From contig DAHWKJ010000036.1 of the NCBI GenBank assembly GCA_027343695.1, positions 1-53,122 of the forward strand: DNA of 53,122 bases, read 5' to 3'. Numbering within the stretch: the first letter of the stretch is position 1; the number at the start of each line of letters is the position of its first letter. The position numbers were made by a program, and so were the translations under genes. A model generated the notes under the pieces. It did not search any database. It saw only the letters and a list, made by a program, of their open reading frames with translations, and had not been told where the DNA came from. The stretch is from Sulfobacillus sp. Its GTDB lineage: Bacteria; Bacillota; Sulfobacillia; Sulfobacillales; Sulfobacillaceae. This document shows positions 1 through 8,569 of the stretch, piece after piece.

Positions 1-434
1 GATCGATTGATGACACGATGCGCCACACCAGTCGGTATCCACACATGCGTTCCGCGTTCAACCTTAACTTCCTCCTCTTGTCCGGTGCGGTCCCCGGTTT
101 GTAGTATTCCTACGCCTCGGTACCCCACCACGAATTCCGGCCCATCTGGATCCCGATGAAAATGCCCTTTCGTATGAAATGGTTCGCTTCCCACGCACCC
201 ATGATGCAAAACCGTGATAGTGACTAACAAATCGGCCGTCCCTCCGCCTTCCGGCCAACCCAAGATTTGATAAACAATTTTATCGGTCTCTTCTCCCGTA
301 GACTCAAAATAGAATTCCTTCATGTCAGAAACCCGTCTGGTATCCACGGTGCACCCATCCCAAGCCGATCCGATGCCTAAGTCGAGGTTTTGTAACAATC
401 CTTCTATCTCTTCACCCGTCATCACCATCGACAC
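1..434 (-). CDS. Cupin-type glucose-6-phosphate isomerase (partial, runs off left edge)
   Basis: The reverse strand is open from a GTG at 434 to the window edge, giving 144 codons; the stop is outside. Residues include GHFHRDPDGPEF, then VGYRGVGILQ, and later GTHVWIPTGVAHRVIN. These fit the metal-binding cupin of archaeal-type phosphoglucose isomerases (PF06560), whose ligands are two His, a Glu and a third His in the xHRxxN segment, all present here. The enzyme interconverts glucose 6-phosphate and fructose 6-phosphate in the cytosol. A GAGGAG lies 8 bases before the GTG; an ATG two codons later is an alternative. The cupin reading is firm; the exact substrate is inferred from family resemblance. 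Confidence 0.8.
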   Translation of the reverse strand, partial: MSMVMTGEEIEGLLQNLDLGIGSAWDGCTVDTRRVSDMKEFYFESTGEETDKIVYQILGWPEGGGTADLLVTITVLHHGCVGSEPFHTKGHFHRDPDGPEFVVGYRGVGILQTGDRTGQEEEVKVERGTHVWIPTGVAHRVINR

Positions 435-613
435 GCCACCCACTCCTCAATATCACTTCTAAAAGATCACTTATGATAGTCATGATGTTTGCTTTCTGAT
501 CCCTTTGTACTATATTCGCCAATTATATGTCAATTGTTAATTAGGTTTTATTATCAGAAACTTTCTGCTGTGTTCCAAATTGATTTGAGATACCGTGTCA
601 AGAGGTGTGTGTA

Positions 614-644
614 GGGGTTCTGTTACTGTTACTACCCGAACCCC
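614..644. repeat. MITE-end remnant (31 bp)
   Basis: The segment begins GGGGTTCTGTTAC and ends GTTACTACCCGAACCCC. It matches the terminal inverted repeats of the elements at 1657 and 2709 with almost all interior sequence missing. A TA dinucleotide precedes it but TG follows, so the target duplication is not intact. It may be an internal deletion product; a chance near-palindrome is less likely given the match to both ends. Confidence 0.5.
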
Positions 645-683
645 TGTTAGACGAGGGTGCGAAAGGAGAGCGCCCGGATTCAC

Positions 684-718
684 GCACAGGAAGGCGCCAT
701 GATGGCGCCTTCCTGTGC
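684..718 (-). terminator. Hairpin downstream of lipoprotein gene
   Basis: A perfect 15-bp inverted repeat (GCACAGGAAGGCGCC, loop of 5) lies 40 bases past the stop of the reverse-strand lipoprotein gene. No clear T-run follows on either strand, so it may be a terminator of the hairpin-only kind or an mRNA 3'-end stabiliser. Confidence 0.5.
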
Positions 719-758
719 ATTGACCAATGGGTCGTGTGATGCCTCCCGAAGATAACAG

Positions 759-1439
759 TCACTTATACGCCTGATCAATTTGAGATGCTGTCATTCCCAG
801 TGCCTTTTGCCATGTCGAGGACACATAGCCTGAAGAAATCGGTTGGTTTGAGCTTTCTGGAATGATTCCCGCTTCGACCGCTGACTTTAACGGGACAAAT
901 TCTGCGACAATGGTGGTCGGAGGGATATCTCCTATGGTGCGGGGAATTGGCCATTGGGATTGCATGATGGTCTGCGGATACAAGAAGACCGTCCCCTGTA
1001 GAGTGATGTAGAGGGTTAAAGGAGTCTTGCTTGTATTTCGGTGGCCATTAACAAACGGCGATGCTTGTTTCTCATTTTTTGATAGATAAGGGACCCATCG
1101 AGGGGGAAGCTTCCATGTGTTGATCAGGTCGTTCCCATGCCATGATGCTGGAAACTGATTCATTGCCAACTGAGTATTGTAAATGGGCCAATTGCGACGC
1201 GCATTCACTGACGATGAGGGAACTCGATTAGGCATAATCCAATGGGGATCGAGAGACGTGAAGATGCTATATGACGAGGAGATGCAGTGCCTCTTCATTG
1301 GCCCGGATGTCTTCCCGTGACTGGAGCTGGAGTTTTTGGCCGACGAGGGTGCGGATACGTGCGCGCTGTTCCCACAGCCCGCGAGTGCGAGGCTCCCCCC
1401 GAGGAAGAGCGCGGCTAGCCAGTGAGTTCTTGTGATCAT
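759..1439 (-). CDS. Hypothetical secreted lipoprotein
   Basis: The protein has 226 residues and starts MITRTHW. An AAAGGAGG lies 4 bases before this ATG; an upstream ATG at 1460 lacks such a site. The N-terminus is a lipoprotein signal with hydrophobic core and lipobox LAGC, so the mature protein should be lipid-anchored on the outer face of the membrane after a Ser-rich linker. No enzyme motif is recognised in the body. It lies head-to-head with another lipoprotein gene at 1941, and a MITE sits between them. The function is unknown. Confidence 0.75.
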   Translation of the reverse strand: MITRTHWLAALFLGGSLALAGCGNSAHVSAPSSAKNSSSSHGKTSGPMKRHCISSSYSIFTSLDPHWIMPNRVPSSSVNARRNWPIYNTQLAMNQFPASWHGNDLINTWKLPPRWVPYLSKNEKQASPFVNGHRNTSKTPLTLYITLQGTVFLYPQTIMQSQWPIPRTIGDIPPTTIVAEFVPLKSAVEAGIIPESSNQPISSGYVSSTWQKALGMTASQIDQAYK

Positions 1440-1656
1440 AGATACCTCCTTTACATTCAAGGATCCTTTTTGCTAATTAGCCGCCTCGATAGTAAAAACG
1501 CGGTGTGGTAATTTCCGAGCTGTCGGGGTATGGCAACCATTCCTTGAATTTTGGGCCATGAGCAAGAATTCATGAGCGTACCCATCTCAAAATCTCGTTG
1601 TAAGTATAACGATTCGCGACATGATGAGGTTACTCGCCTTGTTTCACCGGTGTTTA

Positions 1657-1854
1657 TGGGGTTTGGGTAGTAACAGAACAAAAACTGCATTCGCGGTCAT
1701 GAAATGGCTAAGAAAACAGCCCCTGGACTCCCCGCGTAAGTGATTTTGGACTGAATGGTCGAAAAATGGCGGCTCTATCTATTCGGCGAATCCCGCACTA
1801 GGATTGGGTTTCGGATTCTGCTACATTTTTCGGTCGATTACTACCCAAACCCCA
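1657..1854. mobile_element. MITE-like element, copy A
   Basis: The 198-bp element is bounded by 17-bp perfect terminal inverted repeats (TGGGGTTTGGGTAGTAA and its complement). It is flanked on both sides by TA (1655-1656 and 1855-1856), a target duplication typical of IS630/Tc1-mariner-related insertions. No transposase is encoded. It is nearly identical to copy B at 2709-2923 over its whole length apart from a 19-bp deletion lying between short GTCA repeats. The matching autonomous element is not in this window. Confidence 0.8.
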
Positions 1855-1940
1855 TATCCAGGTAACTCCGAAGACCCCGATTGCGTTATCCCTAAGGGAA
1901 TCGCAATTCGGATGGAACGGATTTTGAGGAGGGATTGGCT

Positions 1941-2648
1941 ATGCACTCGCGCTTTATGTTAATAGCAGGAGGAATCGTCGGAAGTATAAGTATCCTGGTA
2001 CCAGGATGCGGTGTCGATGGGCATTCCTATGCGATTTCCGGAGGCCACAACACTCCTCACCATGTAAACACATCGATTTCTACCAACGGAACATCTTCGC
2101 CACATACTGTAATCGTAAAGAAAGTGCCCCCAAAGGTTTCAGGGGCACCAGTACTTCCTCCCTATCTCGTGAATCGTTTGCCCCACGAGGCTCATCATTT
2201 TACCCTCATTGTTCGAACGACATCTAACCCGACGCCGCCTGATATCATCGAACAAAACTTTCCGCCGTTTCGGCAGTGGGCTCCGCCTCAGCTAGGCGCA
2301 TCGATCCGGGGGGTCTCGCAATCTGACGTTGTTACTTACGCGAGCTTGTTGACGCCATCCGTCGCGCACCCCATGCGTGCGTGGAATGGTGGTAACCTTA
2401 TGCCTTTGACGCTCTACTGGTCGCGCGCTTTACCGAAGAATCAGGCCGACCTGGTGTTCCAATCCAGTCCGACCAATTGGGTCACCTACTTAGAAACGGT
2501 GGCCATTACGCCGAACCAACCTACCACGTTATATAGCACTCCAGATTACGCGACGTTTCGGATAACATTCAATACCTGGTATCAGCTACATACTCAGGAT
2601 AACCAAGGGACCAACGCGGTGGTAACATTTGAACTCCAACCATCCTAA
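1941..2648 (+). CDS. Hypothetical secreted lipoprotein
   Basis: The protein has 235 residues and starts MHSRFMLIAGG. The site GAGGAGGG 7 bases upstream fixes the ATG at 1941 over a TTG six bases earlier. The leader has a hydrophobic core and a plausible lipobox VPGC. The segment after the Cys is rich in Ser, Thr, His and Asn, as in a flexible linker. The remainder shows no recognised domain, although a PLTLYW segment loosely recalls PLTLYI in the lipoprotein at 759. Being bracketed by two MITE copies suggests an accessory region. The function is unknown. Confidence 0.7.
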   Translation: MHSRFMLIAGGIVGSISILVPGCGVDGHSYAISGGHNTPHHVNTSISTNGTSSPHTVIVKKVPPKVSGAPVLPPYLVNRLPHEAHHFTLIVRTTSNPTPPDIIEQNFPPFRQWAPPQLGASIRGVSQSDVVTYASLLTPSVAHPMRAWNGGNLMPLTLYWSRALPKNQADLVFQSSPTNWVTYLETVAITPNQPTTLYSTPDYATFRITFNTWYQLHTQDNQGTNAVVTFELQPS

Positions 2649-2708
2649 GAAGGTAAGGATGCCGACACATCTAGATCGTAGGGGCAAGGCGAAGGTGTTG
2701 TAGTGGTA

Positions 2709-2923
2709 GGGGTTCGGATAGAAACAGAACGAAAACTGCATTCGCGGTCAAAAACGTCTTGAAAAGTCATGAAATGGCTAAGATAACAGCCCCTAGACTC
2801 CCCGCGTAAGTGATTTTGGACTGAATGGTCGAAAAATGCCGGCTCTATCTATTCGGTGAATGCAGCACTAGGATTGGGTTTCGGATTCTTCTACATTTTT
2901 CGGTCGATTACTACCCAAACCCC
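2709..2923. mobile_element. MITE-like element, copy B (interrupts repA remnant)
   Basis: The 215-bp relative of copy A is flanked by TA at 2707-2708 and 2924-2925. The right terminal repeat (TTACTACCCAAACCCC) is identical to that of copy A; the left end has diverged (GGGGTTCGGATAGAAA). Its right end abuts the truncated 3' end of the plasmid repA remnant, and the TAG ending that frame is created at the junction. Copy B keeps 19 bp missing from copy A. Confidence 0.8.
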
Positions 2924-3715
2924 TAGCTCAGCCGGTAGGTGAGCCAACTATAGATGTCGACGGCCAATGCGGAGCCCTTCAGGGCGATAACTGCCCGCAT
3001 GTCGACGGGGACTGCATGGCTCGTTAGATCATTATAAAATCGCTCACTCAGAGTGAGGAATGATGCCGCTTGGTATGGCTGAGAGGGTTGATAGGGATCC
3101 CACCATAGCTCCATGTCGTCCGCCAGTAACATTTACTCCCGGCGATAGTGGACAGCACGCGGATACTCCGCATGGTCGGGAGTCGGGCCCTCCCATTGGG
3201 TTAAGGAGATCGTTGCAGTAAAGAGCCGCAGAATCTGGTCTTTGAATCGCTGACGCTTTTCGCCGTTGGCGTGCGACGCAATCCCCAGTTGCGCCATGAG
3301 TGCGTTCAGGCTCAGGCGCCAATCAATGTGCCGACTCTGCTTTCGCACACCCTCTGGCGCGGCCCACGTCAGAATCAATCGGGGATACGGCCCATACGGC
3401 AAACCGTACTCCGGATCCGCCACCATCGAAAACCGTACGATACGGCAGGCTGCATTGGACCAACAAGCGGGCCTGATAGCCGAGCATCCCTACCTCGTGG
3501 GCGGACTCCTGTTCCATCATCAATACCGTAGCCACGCGCCTGCGATGTTGAGCTGGCGCTTCGGCCATAATGCCCAAACTGGGGGCGCCATCAATCAGCT
3601 GGCGCAGGAAGGCCTCAGAAGGATCATTGGGCATGAACAACCGTCCCAGCCACGCTTCACCGAGAAGGGATGCTTCACCGGGACGACAAAAGGTAGCCCG
3701 GTCGAACCGAGCTAC
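2923..3715 (-). pseudogene. Plasmid replication initiator RepA, decayed
   Basis: Three open segments on the reverse strand read as one plasmid RepA protein (PF04796 type). The first, from about 3715 to 3430, includes LVQCSLPYR. The second, 3426-3133, carries YGLPYGPYPRLILTWAAPEG and the NALMAQLGIA region. The third, 3132-2923, has ELWWDP, LSERFYNDL, PVDMRA and IYSWLTYR. One frameshift near 3430 and one in-frame TAA at 3133 break the frame, and MITE copy B removes the C-terminus. Such proteins start replication of theta-type plasmids by binding iterons. The locus is therefore probably a chromosomal scar of an integrated plasmid. No clear start codon remains. Confidence 0.8.
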
Positions 3716-3742
3716 CTAAATCACCGGTAGTAATAGGGCACG

Positions 3743-4036
3743 TTAGGACTGGATATCCCAAGGGCGCGCGCAGATCTCCGGGTCGTAGCGCTGGGCCATG
3801 TCCTTCTTCCAGCGGGTTGCCACGGATTCCGGATTCTGCTGAAATGCCCGGATTTCGTGGATTATGCTGGGGACGCGGACGTTCGTGAACCGCTTTTCCA
3901 TCCCATTTTCAAAGTTGTATGCACTTACTTTTAGAGCCTGAATGGCCCCGACCGTACGGTGCGTTCGGGTCACCAAGTCGCGCAATTTGGTGTAGTCATG
4001 AGGATCGAGCACGTGAGCTGTGTCTACTGCGGACAT
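3743..4036 (-). CDS. Hypothetical protein (uncertain)
   Basis: The frame encodes about 97 residues starting MSAVDTAHV, rich in charged residues and ending ARPWDIQS. No domain was recognised. No good ribosome site precedes the ATG at 4036, and the start overlaps the broken HNH gene on the other strand, so it may be a relic of the same plasmid segment as repA. A GTG at the VLDPHDY segment is an alternative start. Confidence 0.3.
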   Translation of the reverse strand: MSAVDTAHVLDPHDYTKLRDLVTRTHRTVGAIQALKVSAYNFENGMEKRFTNVRVPSIIHEIRAFQQNPESVATRWKKDMAQRYDPEICARPWDIQS

Positions 4037-4395
4037 CCTGCGACTTCTGTCGGTCACTGATTGGGCCATGCGCGCGATAGCCGGACAATTTGGTGGCCGC
4101 GTGCGCAACCTGCAACCAAGCTCGCGGCGATCGCCCCTTGGAGGATTGGTTAAGGGAACACCCGGACGCCACTACTCATCGCATTATCACCGCTTATCTT
4201 GCGAGTGACGGCACCCCTGCTCAGCAGGGCCGGTTGGACTCCATCTTTTCGCAGGGCGTACCCCCTCCGGATCTCTGCGTGAGCGCGGATGACGTCAATC
4301 GGTGGCTTAAACTCTACCAACAGCGCAACCCGGATTCCTGGGCGCAATTAATTCTTGGCAGCGCGTCTTTCAATAATAGTCAAACGGAGCCCTGA
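3998..4395 (+). pseudogene. HNH endonuclease, frameshifted
   Basis: From the ATG at 3998 the frame reads MRIEHVSCVYCGHPATSVGH and then meets a TGA. About 30 bases on, another frame continues with PDNLVAACATCNQARGDRP and runs to 4395. Together they make an HNH nuclease: the CxxC pair, the (D/N)H centre, and the NLVAACxxCN half that completes the zinc site and the catalytic fold. A frameshift and a second stop codon lie between 4055 and 4085. Such small HNH enzymes are common on plasmids and phages. It sits next to the repA remnant on the opposite strand. Confidence 0.7.
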
Positions 4396-4712
4396 AAGAA
4401 CAAAATTCCCTTATAGATATTGATATTCCGGACGACCGAGTGTACCCGGGTAGACCTGCCACAAAAACATTGGGCTGGCCCCCCACGTGTTGCGGAGCCT
4501 TCGGCTGCCCTCACATGGGGCCAGCGTAGCTCCTTACCGGGGAAATGCGACTGGACCCGGGTACACTTTGAAATCCCCGGGGGTTCCTGGGGGTTGTACC
4601 GTGATAACACTCCCCGCCGCGCCCTGCCACCGCATTAGTAATCCCCGCCATTCTTCTTGCCGCGATGTTCCGCCAATGCCATCGCATCCTTCCAATCCGC
4701 TACCCAAACATT
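4396..4712. other. Gene-free stretch with nested palindrome
   Basis: No credible gene was found between the HNH remnant and the end of citA. The region carries the 127-bp nested inverted repeat listed next and a C/G-rich tract at 4575-4625. No T-rich terminator for citA is visible. Confidence 0.5.
4440..4566. repeat. 127-bp nested palindrome (MITE or structured RNA)
   Basis: The outer arms GTGTACCCGGGT (4440-4451) and ACCCGGGTACAC (4555-4566) are perfect inverted repeats of 12 bp. Inside them CTGGCCCC..ACGTG (4475-4489) pairs with CACATGGGGCCAG (4512-4524), and the centre forms a small AGCC/GGCT hairpin. No target duplication was seen. A small non-autonomous element or a structured transcript are both possible. 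Confidence 0.6.
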
Positions 4713-5741
4713 TCATGGTGTCTCAACAACCGATCTCGGTCCCTGATAACGAGCCAGGGGCCGAATAAGACGACCATGGGCCTGCTGTTCCATATAGTGT
4801 GCAGTCCATCCGGCCAATCTTCCGGCCGCAAACGTCGCGGGACACCACTCAGCCGCAATCCCCAAAGTGTCCAACAGGGCAGCCGCGTAAAACTCCACGT
4901 TAGTGGCCAACACCCGATTCGGATAGCGCCGCCCCAATATCTTCAAACTACTGGCTTCCACCGCCAAGGCCAATCGGACGGTCTCGTGATCCACCGCTAG
5001 CGCTTCAAACGCCTGCCGCAACGCGACGGCCCGAGGATCCATGGTCCGATAGACCCGATGGCCAAACCCCATCAGACGTTGGCCCGCCTCAATTTTATCT
5101 TGTAAAACACGATCCATGTCATCCGCACCGCGAACCTCGTCAAGCAATTGCAAAACCCCAGTGGGAGCGCCCCCATGCAAAGGACCGGACAGAACCCCGA
5201 TACCCGCCGCAATCGCCATCGGTAAGCTTGCACCAGTACTGGCAGCAATACGCACCGCAAAGGTCGACGCATTGAGACTATGCTCGGCAACAATCATCCA
5301 ATAGGCATCGAGGGCTTGTGCTTCCGCAGCGCTCGGTTGATGACCGCGCAACATCGTCAAAAAGCGGTACGCAATCATTCCGTGCTCCGGATCTTTTTCG
5401 GCATGACGCGTTGCCGCAAGATTTAACGGTAGACTTTTTATGTATTGTAAGGGCTTTGTAGGGTCATAGTCGGTGGTCAAAGCTAACACCGCAAATTGCT
5501 TAATCGGATCGCCCGCCATCATGGGGCTCGACGAAGATCGCATCGGTGCCTCCAACGCTACCTGAACTCCACAAAGAAAGGGCACTAGGTCTTCCCAATG
5601 GTAGTCCCGTACGATCTCGACTATTGGCTGCCCTCGATATGTAAGTTCCCCTCGTTGGCCATTGACATCCGAAATTGCGGTCTCGGCCACGACGATTCCC
5701 TCAAGCCCAGGCGGTACTAAAACCTCTTCCAATATCATCAC
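4713..5741 (-). CDS. citA: Citrate synthase, CitA-like
   Basis: The frame has 342 codons, shorter than the usual ~370. It catalyses condensation of oxaloacetate and acetyl-CoA to citrate at the entry of the TCA cycle. The two His motifs are present (GPLHGGAPTG and GFGHRVYRTMDPRA). At the position of the catalytic Asp (usually NVDFY) the sequence reads NVEFYAA, so Glu replaces Asp. The start is a GTG at 5741 or the following ATG at 5738; the ribosome site is weak. It is divergent from a CitR-like regulator, exactly as in Bacillus subtilis citA/citR, which supports CitA rather than CitZ. A methylcitrate synthase activity cannot be excluded. Confidence 0.85.
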   Translation of the reverse strand: MMILEEVLVPPGLEGIVVAETAISDVNGQRGELTYRGQPIVEIVRDYHWEDLVPFLCGVQVALEAPMRSSSSPMMAGDPIKQFAVLALTTDYDPTKPLQYIKSLPLNLAATRHAEKDPEHGMIAYRFLTMLRGHQPSAAEAQALDAYWMIVAEHSLNASTFAVRIAASTGASLPMAIAAGIGVLSGPLHGGAPTGVLQLLDEVRGADDMDRVLQDKIEAGQRLMGFGHRVYRTMDPRAVALRQAFEALAVDHETVRLALAVEASSLKILGRRYPNRVLATNVEFYAAALLDTLGIAAEWCPATFAAGRLAGWTAHYMEQQAHGRLIRPLARYQGPRSVVETP

Positions 5742-5788
5742 CTCATCGCTACTATAAAGCTAAACTGTTAGCGTTTTCGCATCATATC

Positions 5789-5804
5789 TTCATCATGTGA
5801 TGAA
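5789..5804. promoter_or_regulatory. Probable LysR-type operator between citA and citR
   Basis: TTCATCA-TG-TGATGAA is a dyad with 7-bp arms in the 86-bp divergent intergenic region. It sits 24 bases before the citR start, where an autoregulating LysR protein that also controls citA would bind. The assignment is from position and symmetry only. Confidence 0.5.
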
Positions 5805-5827
5805 TACTTCTCATCAAGGAGCCCTGT

Positions 5828-6721
5828 ATGGATCTCGAGTGGGTTAAGACATTTCTCACTGCAGCCACGACCGAGAATTTTCGCGAAACTGCACGTCGCC
5901 GATTTATCAATCAGGCCACCGTCTCGCACCATATTGCCCATCTCGAGCACGAACTGGGTACCTTGTTATTCGAGCGGCATGGACGCCACGTGGCATTGAC
6001 CCCAGCTGGCTCACACTTTGTACCCTATGCAGAAAGGCTCTTGAGCCTCGCCCATGAAGGAAGCAAGGCAAGTCTCCACGTCGCTGAGAAGATGGAGACT
6101 CTCACCCTAGCGGCATCGTTTTACGCGGCAGATGTGTTATTACCGTGGCTCTGTCAGTCTTTGCTAACGACCTATCCCCTCCTCGACATCGAGGTGCAAC
6201 TTTTATCCCCCTTAGATACCGTCAAGACCATCGCGGAAGGGTCGGCAGATGCTGGGTTGGTGCAAGATGGTGCACACCGTGCTGGAGTCCTCTACCAGCC
6301 ACTGGTAGAGGATGCGCTCGTCTTTATTGTGGCGCCCGATGGTGGTGACCTGGATGCCATCCCCCCCTCATGGCAATCCCACATAGCCAGCAAGAGGCTT
6401 TTGATACAGCCCGACAACCGATACTGGACCCCCATCCTTCAAAGTTTAAAGGACCAGGAAATCCCGTTTCGGACGATGGATGTTAACGATATCTCCATCA
6501 CCAAGAAACTGGTAGCAGGCAATGTCGGCATCTCCATTGTTCCAGAACTCTCCGTAACCCGGGAGATCATCGAAGGACGTCTGATTGGACTCTACCCTCA
6601 CTGGCTCTCTCATCTGCACGACACCCTGTTATGGATACGAAGTCATGACCGGATGGCGTCCCCTGCCGTACTCCGGGCAGAACACTTGTTACTGCGAAGG
6701 TTTCCTGGGAAGACCCTCTAA
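5828..6721 (+). CDS. citR: LysR-family regulator, CitR-like
   Basis: The protein has 297 residues. An N-terminal winged helix-turn-helix (about 1-60: MDLEWVKTFLTAATTENF, then NQATVSHHIAHLEHELGT) is followed by a substrate-binding domain. The start MDLEWVKTF and the block KKLVAGNVGISIVPEL resemble B. subtilis CitR, the repressor of citA. An AAGGA site lies 7 bases before the ATG. It is transcribed away from citA, sharing an intergenic dyad, so control of citA and of itself is the natural inference. The effector is unknown. Confidence 0.85.
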   Translation: MDLEWVKTFLTAATTENFRETARRRFINQATVSHHIAHLEHELGTLLFERHGRHVALTPAGSHFVPYAERLLSLAHEGSKASLHVAEKMETLTLAASFYAADVLLPWLCQSLLTTYPLLDIEVQLLSPLDTVKTIAEGSADAGLVQDGAHRAGVLYQPLVEDALVFIVAPDGGDLDAIPPSWQSHIASKRLLIQPDNRYWTPILQSLKDQEIPFRTMDVNDISITKKLVAGNVGISIVPELSVTREIIEGRLIGLYPHWLSHLHDTLLWIRSHDRMASPAVLRAEHLLLRRFPGKTL

Positions 6722-6948
6722 TTGCGGGATGGCCAGGTCAAGTCGTACCAACCAGTGAGCAGATCCTCAATGTAGGAAGAAGCGCATCTCCCCATAATAG
6801 CCAGACTAACCATGGTAGATTGACACGGGACGGCGGCATGCACCCCTTCCGTCCCAGATGGGTTACAGTGTCGCCAAATCCAATTTTTGTGCCACAAAGT
6901 GTCCCATGCCTTTACCATCGGCATAACATGGCCTGGTCACTTGACCTC

Positions 6949-8457
6949 TTAATGGTAGAGACCTAAGGCTTTATACACGATGTCCAGCCGAAGATGCCCC
7001 CGGACCATCGTGGCCAGTCGATCGTAGGCTTGTTCGCGAATCGCCTCTATAGAAGCCACCGCCGTAGGGTGCTCTGTCAGGCCAACGGTGTGCCGTATTT
7101 GATTGAGCCATCGTTCACGAAACCCCGGATTGTCGAGGATCCCATGCAGATAGGTACCCGCCACCTTCCCATCCGCGGTTACTGAACCCTCGAGATGCGT
7201 CGCCTCATCGTCCTGGGCTCGCACGACAGCAAGCGGCATCCCCTCCGCCGTGGCATTACTGCGTCCCATGTGTATTTCATAACCGGCGACCGGATGCCCT
7301 CCCCAGGCGTCCACGAGGTGTCCTCTCACCCACGTGGTGCGCTTAGGGGACACCAGCGTAGTGTCGATGGGCAGCCACCCGAGTCCCATGACTTCTGCCC
7401 TGGGCGATTCGAATCCTTCGGGGTCCCTCACCACCTGTCCCAACATCTGGTATCCTCCGCAGATACCCAAGATCGGGCACCCACGCAGTCTCATCTGTTG
7501 CAGTGCTGGTGCCCAGCCCCTCTGTAACCATATCAAGTCTTCCATCGTGTTCTTCGAGCCCGGGATAATAACGGCATCCGCACTCGCCAGATCCTCCGGT
7601 GTGCGGCAAAAGAAGGGCACGATATCCTGCTCTAAAAACAGGGCATCGACATCGGTAAAATTGGCCAGATGAGGAAGAGGCAGAATCGCGATACGAATCC
7701 CAACCGCAGATCGTGGATTATAGCGCGCAGATGTGAGCCCCAAAGAGTCCTCCTCGTCGATACCCAAATCCGAGACGTAAGGGAGTACCCCGAGGACCGG
7801 GACCCCCGTCCTCTCTTCTAAAAAGCGGACCCCATCGTCAAAGAGACTGGGATCTCCGCGAAATTTATTGATGATAACACCGACCACACGTGCCCGTTCA
7901 TCGGGCTCTAAAAGGTCTAGGGTCCCCACAACCGACGCAAACACCCCGCCCCGTTCAATGTCGGCCACTAATATCACGGCCGCGTTAGCCATTTCGGCCG
8001 CTTTCATGTTGGTTAAGTCATGCGCCTTTAAATTCATTTCGACCGGGCTCCCAGCGCCTTCCATAACAATCACCGAATAGCGCTCCGCTAGGTATTGAAA
8101 ACTTGCGGTCGCCGCGCGCCATAAGTCGGCTTTTTCGGCATGCATGTACATGGACGCCGGTTGGTTACTGTGCACCCGTCCTTGGACGATCACTTGAGAT
8201 GACCGACCATCGGTGGGCTTCAATAAAATTGGATTCATATGGGCATTCGCCGGGATCCCAGCGGCTTCTGCCTGGACGGCTTGAGCACGACTCATCTCAA
8301 GGCCGTCGGGGGTCACGGCCGAATTGCGCGACATGTTTTGCACCTTAAAAGGCGCTACATCCCATCCATCTTGTCGCAAGATGCGACAAAGGGCCGTCAC
8401 CATGATACTTTTCCCTACATGCGATGAGGTCCCCATCACCATCACGCTCTTGGCCAT
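6949..8457 (-). CDS. cobQ: Cobyric acid synthase CobQ
   Basis: The protein has 502 residues. An N-terminal dethiobiotin-synthetase-like ATPase starts with a P-loop variant GTSSHVGKS and is followed by a class I glutamine amidotransferase with nucleophile motif GICGGYQML near residue 330 and GTYLHGI near 440. It amidates adenosylcobyrinic a,c-diamide at four side chains to adenosylcobyric acid in B12 synthesis, using glutamine and ATP. The ATG at 8457 follows AAAAAGGAG. No other cob gene is nearby and no cobalamin riboswitch was seen upstream, so it may serve salvage or belong to a scattered pathway. Confidence 0.95.
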   Translation of the reverse strand: MAKSVMVMGTSSHVGKSIMVTALCRILRQDGWDVAPFKVQNMSRNSAVTPDGLEMSRAQAVQAEAAGIPANAHMNPILLKPTDGRSSQVIVQGRVHSNQPASMYMHAEKADLWRAATASFQYLAERYSVIVMEGAGSPVEMNLKAHDLTNMKAAEMANAAVILVADIERGGVFASVVGTLDLLEPDERARVVGVIINKFRGDPSLFDDGVRFLEERTGVPVLGVLPYVSDLGIDEEDSLGLTSARYNPRSAVGIRIAILPLPHLANFTDVDALFLEQDIVPFFCRTPEDLASADAVIIPGSKNTMEDLIWLQRGWAPALQQMRLRGCPILGICGGYQMLGQVVRDPEGFESPRAEVMGLGWLPIDTTLVSPKRTTWVRGHLVDAWGGHPVAGYEIHMGRSNATAEGMPLAVVRAQDDEATHLEGSVTADGKVAGTYLHGILDNPGFRERWLNQIRHTVGLTEHPTAVASIEAIREQAYDRLATMVRGHLRLDIVYKALGLYH

Positions 8458-8569
8458 TGCCAGATCCGCTCCTTTTTCTCAAACCGTGTACCCACATTGC
8501 GCCCCATGGTCAGTGCCTGCTAGAGTGTACCGTATCACGCACCCATCAGGTATCGCAAAGGAGAGGCCC

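Larger units (their letters stand above)
435..758. other. Intergenic region with hairpin and MITE-end remnant
   Basis: There is no credible gene here. It contains an AT-rich stretch that probably carries the promoter of the cupin gene, a 31-bp remnant resembling both ends of the MITE family found further right, and a strong hairpin listed separately. Confidence 0.6.

Noticed and set aside
1457-1690. A 77-codon reverse frame between the lipoprotein genes
   Set aside because: It overlaps the MITE copy A end and the ribosome site of the lipoprotein gene, and its composition is not protein-like.
6718-6924. A 68-codon reverse frame between citR and cobQ
   Set aside because: No ribosome site, no family resemblance, and it overlaps the citR stop; the gap is treated as intergenic.
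8458-8569. A cobalamin riboswitch before cobQ
   Set aside because: The region is only about 110 bases and the conserved B12-box sequence is not present.
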